Shown: piece by piece, positions 47,837 through 59,131 of the stretch | Position numbering within the stretch: the first letter of the stretch is position 1 | How the letters are laid out: each line of letters opens with the position of its first letter | Assembly (NCBI GenBank): GCA_032871835.1 | Contig: CM065300.1 | Location: 66,661,192 to 66,725,191 of the forward strand | Direction: 5' to 3' | Source: Dipteronia dyeriana | Lineage: Eukaryota; Streptophyta; Magnoliopsida; Sapindales; Sapindaceae | Length of the DNA stretch: 64,000 bases | Made by a program: the position numbers and the translations under genes | Notes under the pieces: model-generated | Database searches by the model: none | Told to the model about the DNA's origin: nothing | What the model saw: the letters and a program-made list of their open reading frames with translations, nothing else

Positions 47837-48024
47837 TTGTAAATATTAATGCAGATTGCATTAGTGCTTATTACTTGATTCGATTTTGTGAAAATTATTT
47901 TAATATAGAATAAGAATATGGGTGATTAATTTATTTGGTGACGAAGTACTACCTTTTCTTTTTCTTTTTTCGCTGTTTACATTTTAACAAAAATGGTCTA
48001 TGATAGTAATGTTATACGGCCTAA

Positions 48025-48165
48025 ATAATCTCAAATTTTAATCCGAATGATATGGTAATCGGTAAGTGAGTTATCATTATCATACATATGTGATGGTGTG
48101 TTAAATAAAAAAATCACTTATCACATCATTTGGGTTGAAATTTGGATTAAGAGGTATTTTGTTTT
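48025..48165. mobile_element. Short hairpin-forming MITE
   Basis: The left arm CAAATTTTAATCCGAATGAT and the complement of the right arm CAAATTTCAACCCAAATGAT match, followed by AAGTGA blocks. The two arms make up nearly the whole 140-bp element. Non-coding. Confidence 0.6.
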
Positions 48166-48174
48166 TTCCACTTA

Positions 48175-48400
48175 AAATTTAATGGGTTTGAATTGAATTT
48201 ATTACGTCTTTTTGTTTGTTTTTTTAAGTGGTTAAACAATTTAAAAATATCAAAAAACAACTTAAAAATTAAAGTATGGGGTCTTTTATTTTTTCCATTT
48301 AAAACTTAATGGGTCTGAATCATAATTATTAAGTTGTTTTTTTTTAAGTGGTCAAACAACTTAAAAATACTAAAAAAACAATTTATAATAAAAAATAAAA
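48175..48400. repeat. Tandem duplication of about 120 bp
   Basis: TTTTTTCCACTTAAAATTTA at about 48174 and TTTTTTCCATTTAAAACTTA at about 48292 open two related copies, each with TAATGGGT, TTTTTAAGTGGT and AACAACTTAAAAAT-type blocks. Confidence 0.75.
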
Positions 48401-48642
48401 AATCATGACTTTCACTTAATCACAAATCACTGAATTGTATTAAATGCAATCCAAAATCTTTTCTTTCGATACTATCTCCATATATAACATATTTCTAATT
48501 TTATCATAATTATATGTGGTATAAAAATATTAATTTTAATATATTGCTTATTTTAAATAGCTTTAAAATAAAAAGAGCCATAATCATTTCTCATATTGGT
48601 GTTTAATATCAATACTATATTATGATATTAGGGTGATGTGTG

Positions 48643-48644
<2 letters not shown>

Positions 48645-48690
<46 letters not shown>
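48645..48690. repeat. TA dinucleotide microsatellite
   Basis: A TA run of about 45 bases, about 100 bases before the LTR at 48794. Confidence 0.9.
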
Positions 48691-48691
<1 letters not shown>

Positions 48692-48793
48692 TTTTTAGTG
48701 TTTTGTGTGAGTTTTCCTGTCTTTTAAAAAAAAAAAAGCATTATCTTTTCTTAGTAAAAATTTAGTTAGTTTGTAATCAGAGAAGAAGATAAT

Positions 48794-49725
48794 TGTTAAT
48801 AGCCATTTTTGACAAGGGTTTAAAGGAAAATTTTCCATCTAGCTGGCATGTAGTAGTGAACATCTCATTATACAAGGTAGGAGTTACGTGTCATGATCTA
48901 CCTCAAAATACCAAGTCTAACACAACCGCGGTACCTCAACATCATTGTTGAAGCAAGATAAAGCTCTCACGCCACCATAGACTACCCAACCGGTACCTAA
49001 GTACCCTAACATTATTCCGTTGTTCAGTTGCGGTGCATATCTTACCCCACTAGCAGGAAGGAAGGTACCTATAAAGCTCCTAGATGATCATAAAGCTCCA
49101 ACATGATTGATCAAGCACTTCTCCACCGGAACGGTACCCCGAGGTACCTCGCCAGTAGATTAGTACCTTGAGGTACCTTGCTATCGGGATGATCAAATGC
49201 CATATCATCAGGTCAATACCTTGAGGTGTCACGCCACTAATAAGCGAAATCAGAATCATTCTCCAAACCATAACAAGCTCCACGTACATGCGACCATAAT
49301 GAAAGAGTTCAAAAAGGAAACAAACATGATTGTCTCTAAGGTATCCTCCACAAACTGATACTCTAGGATCAACTACATTAAACAGAAAATCTCGCTAAAT
49401 GGGGGTGAAGATCAATCCAGTGATCTTCGGCTTGTACGTCATGGAAAAACCCTAGTGACTCCATCCATAAATACAAGAGTAATATCACTAAAAAAAATCG
49501 ACCCTTAGAACCATAAGAGATATCACTTGGTTCTGCGATAAAAATTAAGCTGAGCCATTGCCATTGATAGTTTTATCCACTTATCGACATGTACGAATTC
49601 ACCGCCTCCAATTTTTACACATGAGACCGATACCGAAGGTACCTACCCCGACTGTGATCTGCCTAGGTAGCGGTCCTGAGGGTGTTAAATGAGATTCCTC
49701 ACTCAGAGCGAATTTTCGGCTAGCA
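48794..49725 (+). repeat. 5' LTR of element 2
   Basis: It starts TGTTAATAGCCATTTTTGAC and ends GGCTAGCA at 49725. Its start and its last 100 bases (GGTACCTACCCCGAC, GGTCCTGAGGGTGTTAA) are homologous to the minus-strand LTR of element 1. A TATA-like CATAAATACAAG is near 49463. Several CGGTACC/AGGTACC motifs recur at about 48935-49180. Confidence 0.75.
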
Positions 49726-49730
49726 CTTTT

Positions 49731-49748
49731 TGGCACCGTTTGTAGGGA
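49731..49748 (+). other. Primer-binding site of element 2
   Basis: TGGCACCGTTTGTAGGGA, five bases after the LTR end, the same spacing and type as in element 1 (TGGTGCCGTCTGTGGGGA). Confidence 0.7.
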
Positions 49749-49939
49749 GATTCAACACCCTTTTTAGATCACGTGTTTGAGTTTCTACAGGTGTAACAAC
49801 GTCATGAGACTTCGATCCTCCTAGGGGTAACTCGAAGCATCTGAACATTAATCCGTAGCCTCCATCCGGAAGGCTCAAAGGAAGGGTAAGAGATCGAAGT
49901 ATCAAAATCCTGCTCCAGCATTGACCGGTACTGTTTAGG

Positions 49940-51530
49940 CTCTGATCCCCCCAGTGATCGGCCAAACCATTCTAGAGCAGCAGGCTGCGGCTTTTATAGA
50001 AAGTGCCCATATTTGTTTTGTTGCAGAGGATATTACCCCTCATATGGCAGAACTTAGTACCTGAGAGGATCCCAATAGACCGGGAGCTAGGACGATTGCA
50101 TTCTATAGGTTGGGACCACTACTACCGGTACCGATCTGTGATAGGTTGGGACCTTTGCCCTCAGTTCGAGATCGGTTAGAGCTCATGCCCCAGGATCCGC
50201 GTAGGCTAGCTGGTTACCAACCTCGACTTGTAAAATCAGATGTTGATGTCCCACCAATGGGACCCTGCCACCCAGCCCAGCCCAGCCAACGGTCACCAGA
50301 AGAGAACCTCGATCTAACGTCTGGGGTAGCAAGAAAAGTGCTCGGGAAAACCCTCATCAAGAGGATAACCGGGGTGAGTTACCTGTCTTATTAAAGAGAT
50401 TTGACAATGAAGATTTCGAGGTTGAGTCTAAGAAAACCGAGAATAAGTGCCTGCGAGATCAGCTAGCTTGGATGTAGAAGGAAATCCAAGAGTTGAAGAG
50501 GGGCAAACATAAGGAGAGTCGGAAGGACCCCTTGGGCGAGATGAATGCCCTGTTCTCTCCGAGGATCAGAGAAGCAGAACTCCATCCAAAATTCAAAATA
50601 TTGATTGACAAGTATTCTGGCACTGAGGATCCTTTAAGCCACATGGAGATCTTTGTCTAGCAGATGGAGGTCCAGAATGCGACTAGGGTAGCCATGTGTA
50701 GGATGTTCCCAACCATGTTGACTGGTTATGCCCAGACGTGGTTTAGAAAGTTACCCGCAGGTAGTGTGGACAACTTTACTAAATTGTCTAGTGATTTTTG
50801 CTCACAGTTTCAAGGGATCAAGCCACGACCCAAGGACACGATCCAATTGCAGTATGTAATTCAAGAGCGAGGTGAGACACTCAGGGTCCTATGTGGAGAG
50901 GTTCCATAAGGAAGTAATCTAGATGAGGGTCTTTATTGAGAAGGAGACCCCAACCAACTTTCGTATAAACTTGTTGGTAGACAAATTGTTCCGATCTTTC
51001 GCTAAGCGTTTGCCAGAGAACTATCAGGAAGCTTACGACAGGGCCCTCGAGCAAGTAGAAATAGATGAACAGCTCATAGACAAGATCGAACATGATGACA
51101 TGAGAACCACCAAGCGCTAGATGAAAGAGGCCCCCAAGCTTGCACCGATACAGAAGGTTCAGAACAGACCTCCCAACGGTTTATATACCGCCCTCAGCTT
51201 TCCAACCTTAGCAGGAGCGTTATTCATCAAGATGAACTCCATTTAGAGCTTCACCCTACCGAGAGTGGTAGCCCCCAAAGCCTAGGACGAGAGGGGTTAC
51301 AGTCATTACACCTCGCTGAACGTGTCCAGTGAGATGATTTATCTCTCTATTCATGACAATGGATTGCTCAAGAAACGTAGTCCCATGAAAGAGCCAGCTG
51401 ATATAAAGAGCCAGTATAAATACTGTGACTTCCAAGAGGACGTGGCGGGATAACATCCACACAGGTAAAGAGGTACATGCTGAGATCTGGAAAGATACAG
51501 AGAAAAGAATAGGAGAATAAAAGACCTGAT
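49940..51530 (+). pseudogene. gag of element 2, decayed
   Basis: The pieces are 50110-50394 (DRLGPLPSVRDRLELMPQDP, like the N-terminal part of element 1 gag), 50515-50650 (SRKDPLGEMNALFS, then LHPKFKILIDKYSGTED), 50664-50909 (MCRMFPTMLTGYAQTWFRKL, IQERGETLRVL) and 50923-51120 (FIEKETPTNFRINLLVDKLF, ENYQEAYDRALEQVE). Frames change several times. Confidence 0.85.
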
Positions 51531-53810
51531 GCAACAAATCCAGGTCATTTACACCATTAGCAGGGGACCTACCCTGGTTGGAACCTTCAACAATTCTAGG
51601 AAGACCTATGCCAGGAAGGTACCCCGATTGAAGAAGGATAAGATGTCTTTAAGGTCGATCAGACCTCGACAGGGACCTCTCAGTCATCCTAGATTATTTT
51701 CACTGAGGAGGATGTGTACAATACCGTGCAACCATACGATGATCCCATGGTGGTCACGGTATAAAATGTCAATTGCCTAGTCTACCTTGTGCTGATTGAT
51801 AATGGTAGCAACGTGGACGTCCTCTTAAAGGACGTTCTGGAAAAGTTTAATCTAAAACAGTGGTGTTACAACAGTAACACCACCCAATTGAACAGATTCA
51901 CAAGGGACTCAATTATACTAGTTGAGTCCAAGATTCTACCAGTGATCATTGAGACTGCACCTTTCCAACATAACTTGGTGACTGACTTCGTTATACTGGA
52001 CACCCTGTCAGCCAGTGTCCATTACAACGCTATCTTCGGGAGGCCTTTCATGTCGGCTCCCAAAGGGGTGATGTTTGTCTATCATAACGTCTTGAAGTTC
52101 TTAGTGGGAAACGAGGTAAGTGAGTTAAGCGGTGACCAGTAGGCAGCCTGCAAATGCTACCCTCTATCAACCAACCCGTTGGCTTTAGCCAAATAATTTT
52201 CGCAGGTAGCAATTGTACAAGAACATGTACCATCATATGAGGATCTTGATACCTCGGGTACCATAGGAGAAGCTGGAGTAGTAGTGGAGGAGCCTGGGTT
52301 AGAGATCTTGCTTGAGGAAGAGATAGAGGAATATAGAGGATGGGTTAGTGGCCACCCGGTTGATGCTTTAGAGGAAGTACCAGTTAGGAAGGATGATCCC
52401 ACCAAGGTAGTCAAGATTAGAGCCACACAAGAAGCAAGGGTGAATGAAGGATTGATCAAGCTACTTCACAAGTACAATGATATCTTCGCATAGAGTTATG
52501 ACGAGATTCCAAGAATCCCGATTTCCATGGCGGCTCACAGGCTAGCAGTTAACCCAACCTTTAAGCCCGTCAAACAGAAAAAGTGACATTTCAATCCCAA
52601 GAGGAATGTTACGGTCTAGGAAAAGGTCGATAAACTGTTGAAAGCTGGATTCATCTGGGAATCCCGATACCCGGAATGGATCGCTAACGTGGTCATGGTC
52701 ACCAAAGCCAATGGAAAGTGGCGTATGTGCATTGGCTACACTGACCTCAATCGCGCATGTCCAAAAGATAGCTTCCCACTGCCGAAGATCGATTAGATGG
52801 TAGACTCCACAACGGGAACATACTTTTAAGTTTCATGGATGCATTCTTAGGGTATAATCAGATCATGATGCACCCCACAGACCATGACAAGATCACTTTC
52901 ATCATCGGGCAAGCCTTTACTGCTACAAGGTCATGCCTTTTGGTCTTAAGAATACATGAGCCATTTACCAGTGACTAGTCAACTGGTTGTTTAAGCATGA
53001 GATAAGAAGAACGATGAAGGTTTATATGGATGACATGATCACTAAGTCGTAGGTGGATGGCTAGTACCAGGATCACCTCCGTCGGACTTTCCAAATCTTT
53101 AGAGAGAATCAGATAAGGTTGAACCTAGCTAAGCGCGCCTTTGAGGTAATTACAAGGAAGTTCCTTGGACTCATGGTCCATGAAAGGGGCATAAAGGCGA
53201 ACCCAGAAAAAATCCGAGCCAGCCTGGACCTAGAATCTCTAAGTTCTCTCAAATAGGTACAAATATTGACCGGTCGAGTAACAACGCTCAACCGTTTCAT
53301 ATCACGGTCGACCGACAAGTGCCTTCTTTTTTTTAAGGTGATTAAGTTGGGGAGGAACATGAAGTGGGACCAAGACAGTGAACAGGCCTTCTATGCATTA
53401 AAGAAGTACCAAGCCAGCCTGTCGTTGCTAGTCAAGTCGGTACTCGAGGAGGAGTTACAGATCTACATAGTATCTAAGACAACAGTAAATGAGGCTTTGG
53501 TTAAAGAATGTGGAGATGGGATTCAGCAGCTTGTCTACTATGTGAGCTATGCTTTAACCAAGCTAGAGAAGAGTTACACTATTTTGGAGAAACTCGCTTT
53601 TGCCTTGATGACCTTGGTAAGGAAGCTTTGTCCTTACTTTCAAGCTCACACGGTCGCGGTGGTAACTTATAAAACTCTTCGCCAGCCCTTACAGAGGCCT
53701 GCCATATCCGGGAGGCTAGTACTCTAGGCTCTAGAACTCACTCAGTTCGACATCAGGTACAAGGTCGAGACTACCATCGAGGCCTAAGCGCTAGCAGATT
53801 AAATGGTCGA
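51529..53810 (+). pseudogene. Protease, reverse transcriptase and RNase H of element 2, decayed
   Basis: 51789-52142 is the protease: VLIDNGSNVDVLLKDVLEKF has DNG where DTG is expected, then YNAIFGRPFMSAPKG. 52500-52790 begins reverse transcriptase (KLLKAGFIWESRYPEW, MVTKANGKWRMCIGYTDLNR). Near 53015-53045 lies the catalytic VYMDDMITKS, then a stop. 53266-53790 carries LNRFISRSTDKCL, the connection region and the first RNase H. There are at least six stops or frameshifts. Integrase is absent. Confidence 0.85.
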
Positions 53811-53952
53811 ATTCTCAACCCTCAATGATTCTGGTACCTCTACAAACCTGGATTCGATTCCCCGGAAGGATCAAAAGCTCGGTGACTGGCCAGCTAACCA
53901 AGATGGGTTTTATCCCAAGATTGGGTTACTGAAGCATCTTCAACTAGTTTCA

Positions 53953-56079
53953 CTACAACACCAGCCCTTGACTTTGGCATCGGACCAAGCAACTGTTCCT
54001 CTGTGACGTCCAACACATCTTCGTCAATGAATAATTCCTATGAGTTGTGCTCCCCGTCATCGGAGTCTGAATATTTGAAGACAATTTGACTCTTGACTGA
54101 AAACTCCATAGGAGCTTTCCCGTGACAATGTGCTGAAGGACCCACTGGGGAACGATCAGGTTGAACTTGAGAAGGCACAGGGCAATGTAAAGGAATTGCT
54201 GATTCAGTGGCCTTAACTGTTGCAACCCCTCGATCACCTTTTTTCTTTGACCGTTGCACCCGACTGAGAGGCAATGGGTCTGCCTCGTTTGTAATTTTCT
54301 CCTTTCTACGGATAACCTCGGGGGTAAAAGATCCTTCAACTGTCTTGGCCACTTTACTGCCAGAGACATTGTCATTAGACCAATTTTTATGAGGCTTGCC
54401 TCTACTTGGTTCATCTCGACTCCGTCTATCCCTAGAAGGTCTATCTCGACTAGATCTCTCCCTACTCGACCTCTCACGGTTAGATCTTTCAATGGAAGAA
54501 TGAACTGGACCAAACCTATCTTTAGAAGACCCACTCCGATCGCTTCGAGGAAGAGGGGCATAATGATCCATTGCCACATCCTGGTTAGCGGGAACCATCG
54601 AAAAGTCATGATCCGACTCATAAACATGTTCCACCAAGTCGTGTTCCAGAGGAGCTATGTCTTAAGCCACTTGGTCGGCAACAGCTTTTTGGCTCACTTG
54701 ATCGAGGTTCTTAGCCTTCTCAGCCTGCTCGCCAGCGATAATGTCCAGTTTATATATTGAAAAGGAAGGCAACACAGGAAATAATGAATAACAACAATAG
54801 TGATAATCCACCATCATGAGAACTCAAAAAAAGAGATTTACTGCGTCTGCGCAGATCGAATATCTCAGGAAAGAGACCCAATTCGATCAACTCTTTTTCT
54901 AAGTACAGGTTGAGACGGTCCCAGATCTCCTAAGAATTCTAGGCCGCTTTGATGACCGTATCGGCTTGTTCCCGAGTCATAATAGGAGCAGTCTTGATCC
55001 ATAGCTCGGGGCTACAGAAATGCCTCGGGATTCTATTTTCGTTTAGCCGATGGGATGGATCGGTTACCACGACCTCACCCCAATCTCTATTGAAGAAGAA
55101 CCAACTATTCTTTCAGTACTAGTTAGATAATGGAAACCCCTAGATAAAGTCTTTGTGGTCCTTATGCGTTGGAAGGGCAGGCTTTTCCTTGTAACCATGA
55201 GGGATCCAGTTGTTAGGCGGTGTCGATTGAAGGTAAAAAGTCCCACCAGTGTCTAATCGGCCCAGAGTATAAAAATTGGGTATCTTCTGCGGAGTCGAGG
55301 GGTATTTAGCTTCAATCTTTTTTTCATAAGTGTCACAGACTAATAAGCACCTAATACAAGTTGGGAGTTAGTTGGGCTAGAGCTACATCCGCTTCTGCCA
55401 AGAAGCGAGCAATGAAGGGCTGTAAAGTGAAAGTCTCCCCAGAAGACAACATTGCCCCATAGATTGCAACCGCTCCAGGGGGGTGATTCCACACTACGCA
55501 ATTACCACTACATGATAGTTTTACTGAATGAAGGAGATCGAACCGATCCATTAACTTCACGAGTTCTTCATCTATCACTACGTTTATTTTAAGGTCGAAG
55601 GCACACAGATGGTCCATAAAAAATCTAAACAGGTGAGCCCGTCGCTCCCTCAAAACATCATTCATCTTTAACGTCTGAGAAGTTATCTTCAAGTCACTCG
55701 CCAAGCGAACAGTCTCCTTAGGAGAAGCCCTGGAAGCTTGCCTCATAGTTTTCGACATATCTGGATGGATACCAACAGAATTGGAACTAAGAGGATTAGA
55801 AGAAGAAGGAAAAAACCCAGGACAGGCCATAGAATAATCCAAGTCTAAAGCGATGGGTTGGGATGAAGGAAAACGACCCCAAAGAAGAGACTCGAGCCTA
55901 GCAATATTTTCTTTATCGCCAACCACGATGACATGCATAAGAAGCTCAAAATAACGATAACGAAGAGTTAGGTCCATACATGGGATGTGTGCGGAGGTGA
56001 TAAAAACACATAAGTTTGAAGATGGAAAGCCAAAATCTATAGAAAAAGAGAAGTTAGGGTTTTTTTTTTGAGAAGTCAC
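53953..56079 (-). pseudogene. Antisense gene (Retand-type aORF) of a Tat-like retroelement
   Basis: On the minus strand, opposite to gag-pol. The first part, 56079-55351, is an intact 242-residue frame starting MTSQKKNPNFSFSIDFG, with PFIARFLAEADVALAQLTPN near its end. Decayed reading continues (RLDTGGTFYLQSTPP, WGEVVVTDPSHRLNENRIPR) to 54637-54038, an arginine-serine-rich stretch (RSSRERSSRDRPSRD) and a charged tail. A TATA-like CTATATATAG on the minus strand is at 56115-56124, about 36 bases upstream of the ATG. It resembles the antisense gene of element 1 in position and in its APLQL/ALAQLTPN motif. Function unknown. Confidence 0.65.
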
Positions 56080-56114
56080 TATGAAATCGTGAGGAAAAAT
56101 GAAAAGTTTTTGAG

Positions 56115-56124
56115 CTATATATAG
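56115..56124 (-). promoter_or_regulatory. TATA box of the antisense retroelement gene
   Basis: CTATATATAG (palindromic) on the minus strand about 36 bases before the antisense ATG at 56079. The distance leaves only a very short leader; that it is the promoter is inference. Confidence 0.45.
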
Positions 56125-56365
56125 GAGTAAATGATGTCATACCAACACGCATACGCGAAGAGGGGTAGGTGCACGTAGAACGAAAAACAAGCACCATTCA
56201 AAATTTGAAAATGTGGATATGTGAGCGTGATTGACATTAACGTTCAGCCGTAAAACATTAAATGTGCATTCAAGAGAACCATGACGAAAAATAATAATAA
56301 GTTAAACACTTTGCCAAATTAGTTCTATTTCGAACGAGATGCTCGGTCTTGTATGTTTAAAGGGG

Positions 56366-57130
56366 TGTTGTTATTGGAAAATTCTAAGTGATGTGACACG
56401 TCAGCAAAAGACTAGGGTTGAGGGCACCACGTCACTAGAGGATGATCAGATTAAGTCAACGTAAGTAGGACTGAGAAAACCCGACCAGTTCCTCCCGACT
56501 CATATAACACTAATGATCGGGTAGAAAACCCGATCGGGTTGTCAAGATGGTCGGAACCAGGGTCAGGTTGAATCGATGATCGGGGTAAACAAGAATGGTC
56601 AGGAAAAACAAGCAATTGAACGCGCGACACGTGGATAACATCCAGATTCAATAGGGTCATGACTCAAATATGTAGAAAAAGAGTTTGATTTGGACAAGGT
56701 TTCTAGAAGCGCACTTTGATAAGGAAACAAACTTCCTTATAGACATCAAAGTCCAGATTATACAAGAGATTTAATACAACCATAATACAATCAGAGTGAA
56801 ATGGGTAAAAGGGATAACATGGCTCCAATAAGTTAGAGTTTTGTTTAATTACAGGAACTTTTCTTACTTGTACATCAAGAATTAGGGTTCTATTTCAAAA
56901 AAACACCAAAAAGGGTTGAACGCAATTTTGAGAGAGAAGGCAAGAGTGATTGAGTGTGTAATCTTTTTCCAATATAGTGAATTTTTGTTGTTGCCTTAGG
57001 CAACCGTGGACGTTTCCCCGCATTGGGGTTTTACCATGTAAAATCCTACGTGTCATTTATTTTCTCATTAATTTTATTTGCAATCAATTGTTTTTTTGCT
57101 TTAATTGTGTGACGATCGTCGTCAACAACA
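56366..57130 (+). repeat. Putative 3' LTR of a truncated retroelement
   Basis: TGTTGTTATTGG at 56366 to CGTCAACAACA at 57130 gives TGTTGTT...AACAACA inverted ends. A polypurine tract TTTAAAGGGG lies directly before it (56356-56365). GCAACCGTGGACG and GGGGTTTTACCATGTAAAA near the 3' side look like an LTR R-U5 region. It does not match the 48794-49725 LTR, so it belongs to a different element. Confidence 0.6.
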
Positions 57131-57597
57131 GCAACTGAAAAACGCTTACAGGACATGCCCTTAGTGTTTCTGAAACAGATGAAAGTAGAAGAGATGAAGT
57201 TGAAAACTTCTTGATAAAGTTTCTTTTATACATACCCACGTTTTAACTCAATTGGCCACGTGTCATGACTTCTATGGCTATCAACTAACTGGTGTGGCTA
57301 TCAATTTACCAGAGTAATCAAACTAGAGTTAGTTTGAAATTCAACTTCCTTAATGAAAACGCCCAAGAAAGGAAATCGTGTCAAAAACGAAGAGCCATGT
57401 CAGCCCTAGAAGTTGAAACACCAAGCCCTTTCAATAGAGCCATTTAGCTCACAAACCAGTCGACGAGTTATTATAACTGTGTACATCAATTGTCCAACCT
57501 GATATCATGCCAAATCCATGCTCGACTCGACACATGGTCGGATCACCACTCGACTCGATCAAAAGATTGCACTCTCTAACTCAGAGATTTCCTCTTT

Positions 57598-57614
57598 AGA
57601 GAGTGGGGGACAAA
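57598..57614 (+). other. Polypurine tract before the 57616 LTR
   Basis: AGAGAGTGGGGGACAAA directly before the TG of the LTR, as in Tat-type gypsy elements; it primes plus-strand DNA synthesis. Confidence 0.6.
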
Positions 57615-57615
57615 C

Positions 57616-58232
57616 TGTAGTAGCCAAAAATAGCCTCTAGTCCCAAAATGCAAAGCCCATTAACAGTTATGGATCAAGTTTGAACCAGACCTAACGATCT
57701 GAGTCAACCCGAATTGTTGTACCATAATTTCTGATTGACTTGGTCACTCTTACTTGAACTCAACCACGATAGTCGTGGATTACGAATCCAAAACAACTTC
57801 AAACTATGTAATCCCGTAAGATCCGGGCAAGATCTTAAGGATTTTCTCTAACAACTCTTCAAGTGTACTAGTTGGCATGGGTAGCCTATAAATAAAACCC
57901 TCTGTTTGCAGAAAGGAGATTTTGATTTCTCTTCTGCAACACTCACGCTATTGCTAGCTGTAATTCTACTCAAATTGAAACTTCGATCACCAGAACTTGC
58001 TTATTAAACTTTAATCCGACCATCAATTCCATTAAAGCTCAGTACAAGCTCACCTAAGGCTCAATCACGATCTCTGACCCTCTATTTCTTTTGATCTTTT
58101 TTATGCGTTATTTTCTTTTGCTTTCATCTTTTTTGTAGGTTCTATACGTCCGATTCGACAGACTAACCCAAGCTGTTTGGGCCTAAGCCAAATTCGATCT
58201 GATCCATACTAACTGTTATTCGACCAACTACA
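57616..58232 (+). repeat. Putative 3' LTR of a second truncated retroelement
   Basis: TGTAGTAGCC at 57616 to CAACTACA at 58232 (TGTAGT...ACTACA ends, 617 bp). It has a TATA box TATAAATAA at 57897-57905 and a preceding polypurine tract. The following five bases are ATATA. No partner LTR is in the window. The 57131-57615 stretch before it is non-coding and is probably the 3' internal end of this element. Confidence 0.65.
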
Positions 58233-59115
58233 ATATATAGTTACTTTTATTTTGGACATCCATCATTCTCGCCACAACCTTCTCTTCCCAAACCTTCTCA
58301 AATTGTGTCGTTTCTTCTCAACACACACAACAATCATCTCTTCCCAAGATCATTTTTTTTTCAGTTTTTAATATACAGTTTCTTCTCAAATTTTTATCTT
58401 ATTATATTTTTTTTCCCTCTTGCTCTCTCACATCTCAACTTCATTTGATCATAGAAATAGGGAAAAAAGAAATATAATTAAATTTCATTTTTTAAAGTGA
58501 AATGTAAACGAGTTTGAGTTGTTGATTGAAAATGAATAAGTAGTAAACTATTTGTGTTTATGAACGGGAGATTTGGTGTTTGGTGTCTTCTGGATTTAAA
58601 AGATATAAATATTTCTTTCCTTCTTTATTTGAAATTAAAAGATATAATTCTTTCGCTCAATGAAACAGTATAAAAATCAAATATTATATTATCTGGAAAG
58701 AAGGAGACAATAAAAAGAAAGATAAGTTACAAAAGAAAGAAGGAGAAAAATAAAAATAAACAGATCTGAGGAGGAAGGGTAATTTTGTTTTCAAAAGAAA
58801 CGGAGAGCAAGAAATTGGAAATAATACTGTTTCCGTTTTGTGCATTGTATAATTGGTCGTCCCACAGGTCTATGTAAAAGTAAAAGTTTGGTTTTAATTA
58901 CTTTGCCATGTGTTGTCAGCAAATAATTGGTAAACGAAAAGGTCAAATTTGGTTTTATAGCTTTCTTACGTGGCACACGTTCATTGGATCCGTCTCACAC
59001 TATCAGTTATGAGACGGACGTACGGAAGATTTTCTCTATTCGAAAGTCTTGAAATAACAAACAATCTAATAAGAATGAAATTAAATATTAAAATAAAAAC
59101 GAGGGATTTACATTT
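58233..59115. other. Intergenic region
   Basis: AT-rich with pyrimidine tracts near 58330-58440. No gene is supported. It includes a small perfect hairpin at 58990-59017 (CCGTCTCA / TGAGACGG, 8-bp arms, 12-base loop). Confidence 0.6.
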
Positions 59116-59131
59116 GGTCTCTAAAGTTTAG

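Larger units (their letters stand above)
48794..53998 (+). mobile_element. Truncated Tat-type Ty3/gypsy retrotransposon (element 2)
   Basis: 5' LTR, primer-binding site, gag, protease, reverse transcriptase and first RNase H lie in order on the plus strand. The LTR and the proteins are related to element 1. The second RNase H and integrase are missing: recognisable pol ends near 53810, and sequence of the antisense gene begins near 53953. No matching 3' LTR is in the window. Many stops show it is older or more decayed than element 1. Confidence 0.85.

Noticed and set aside
56366..57130. Solo LTR
   Set aside because: The five bases after it (GCAAC) do not match those before it (AGGGG), and a polypurine tract precedes it, so it fits a 3' LTR of a truncated element better.
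48794..58232. One intact retrotransposon from 48794 to 58232
   Set aside because: The first LTR does not match either downstream LTR, and integrase is missing.
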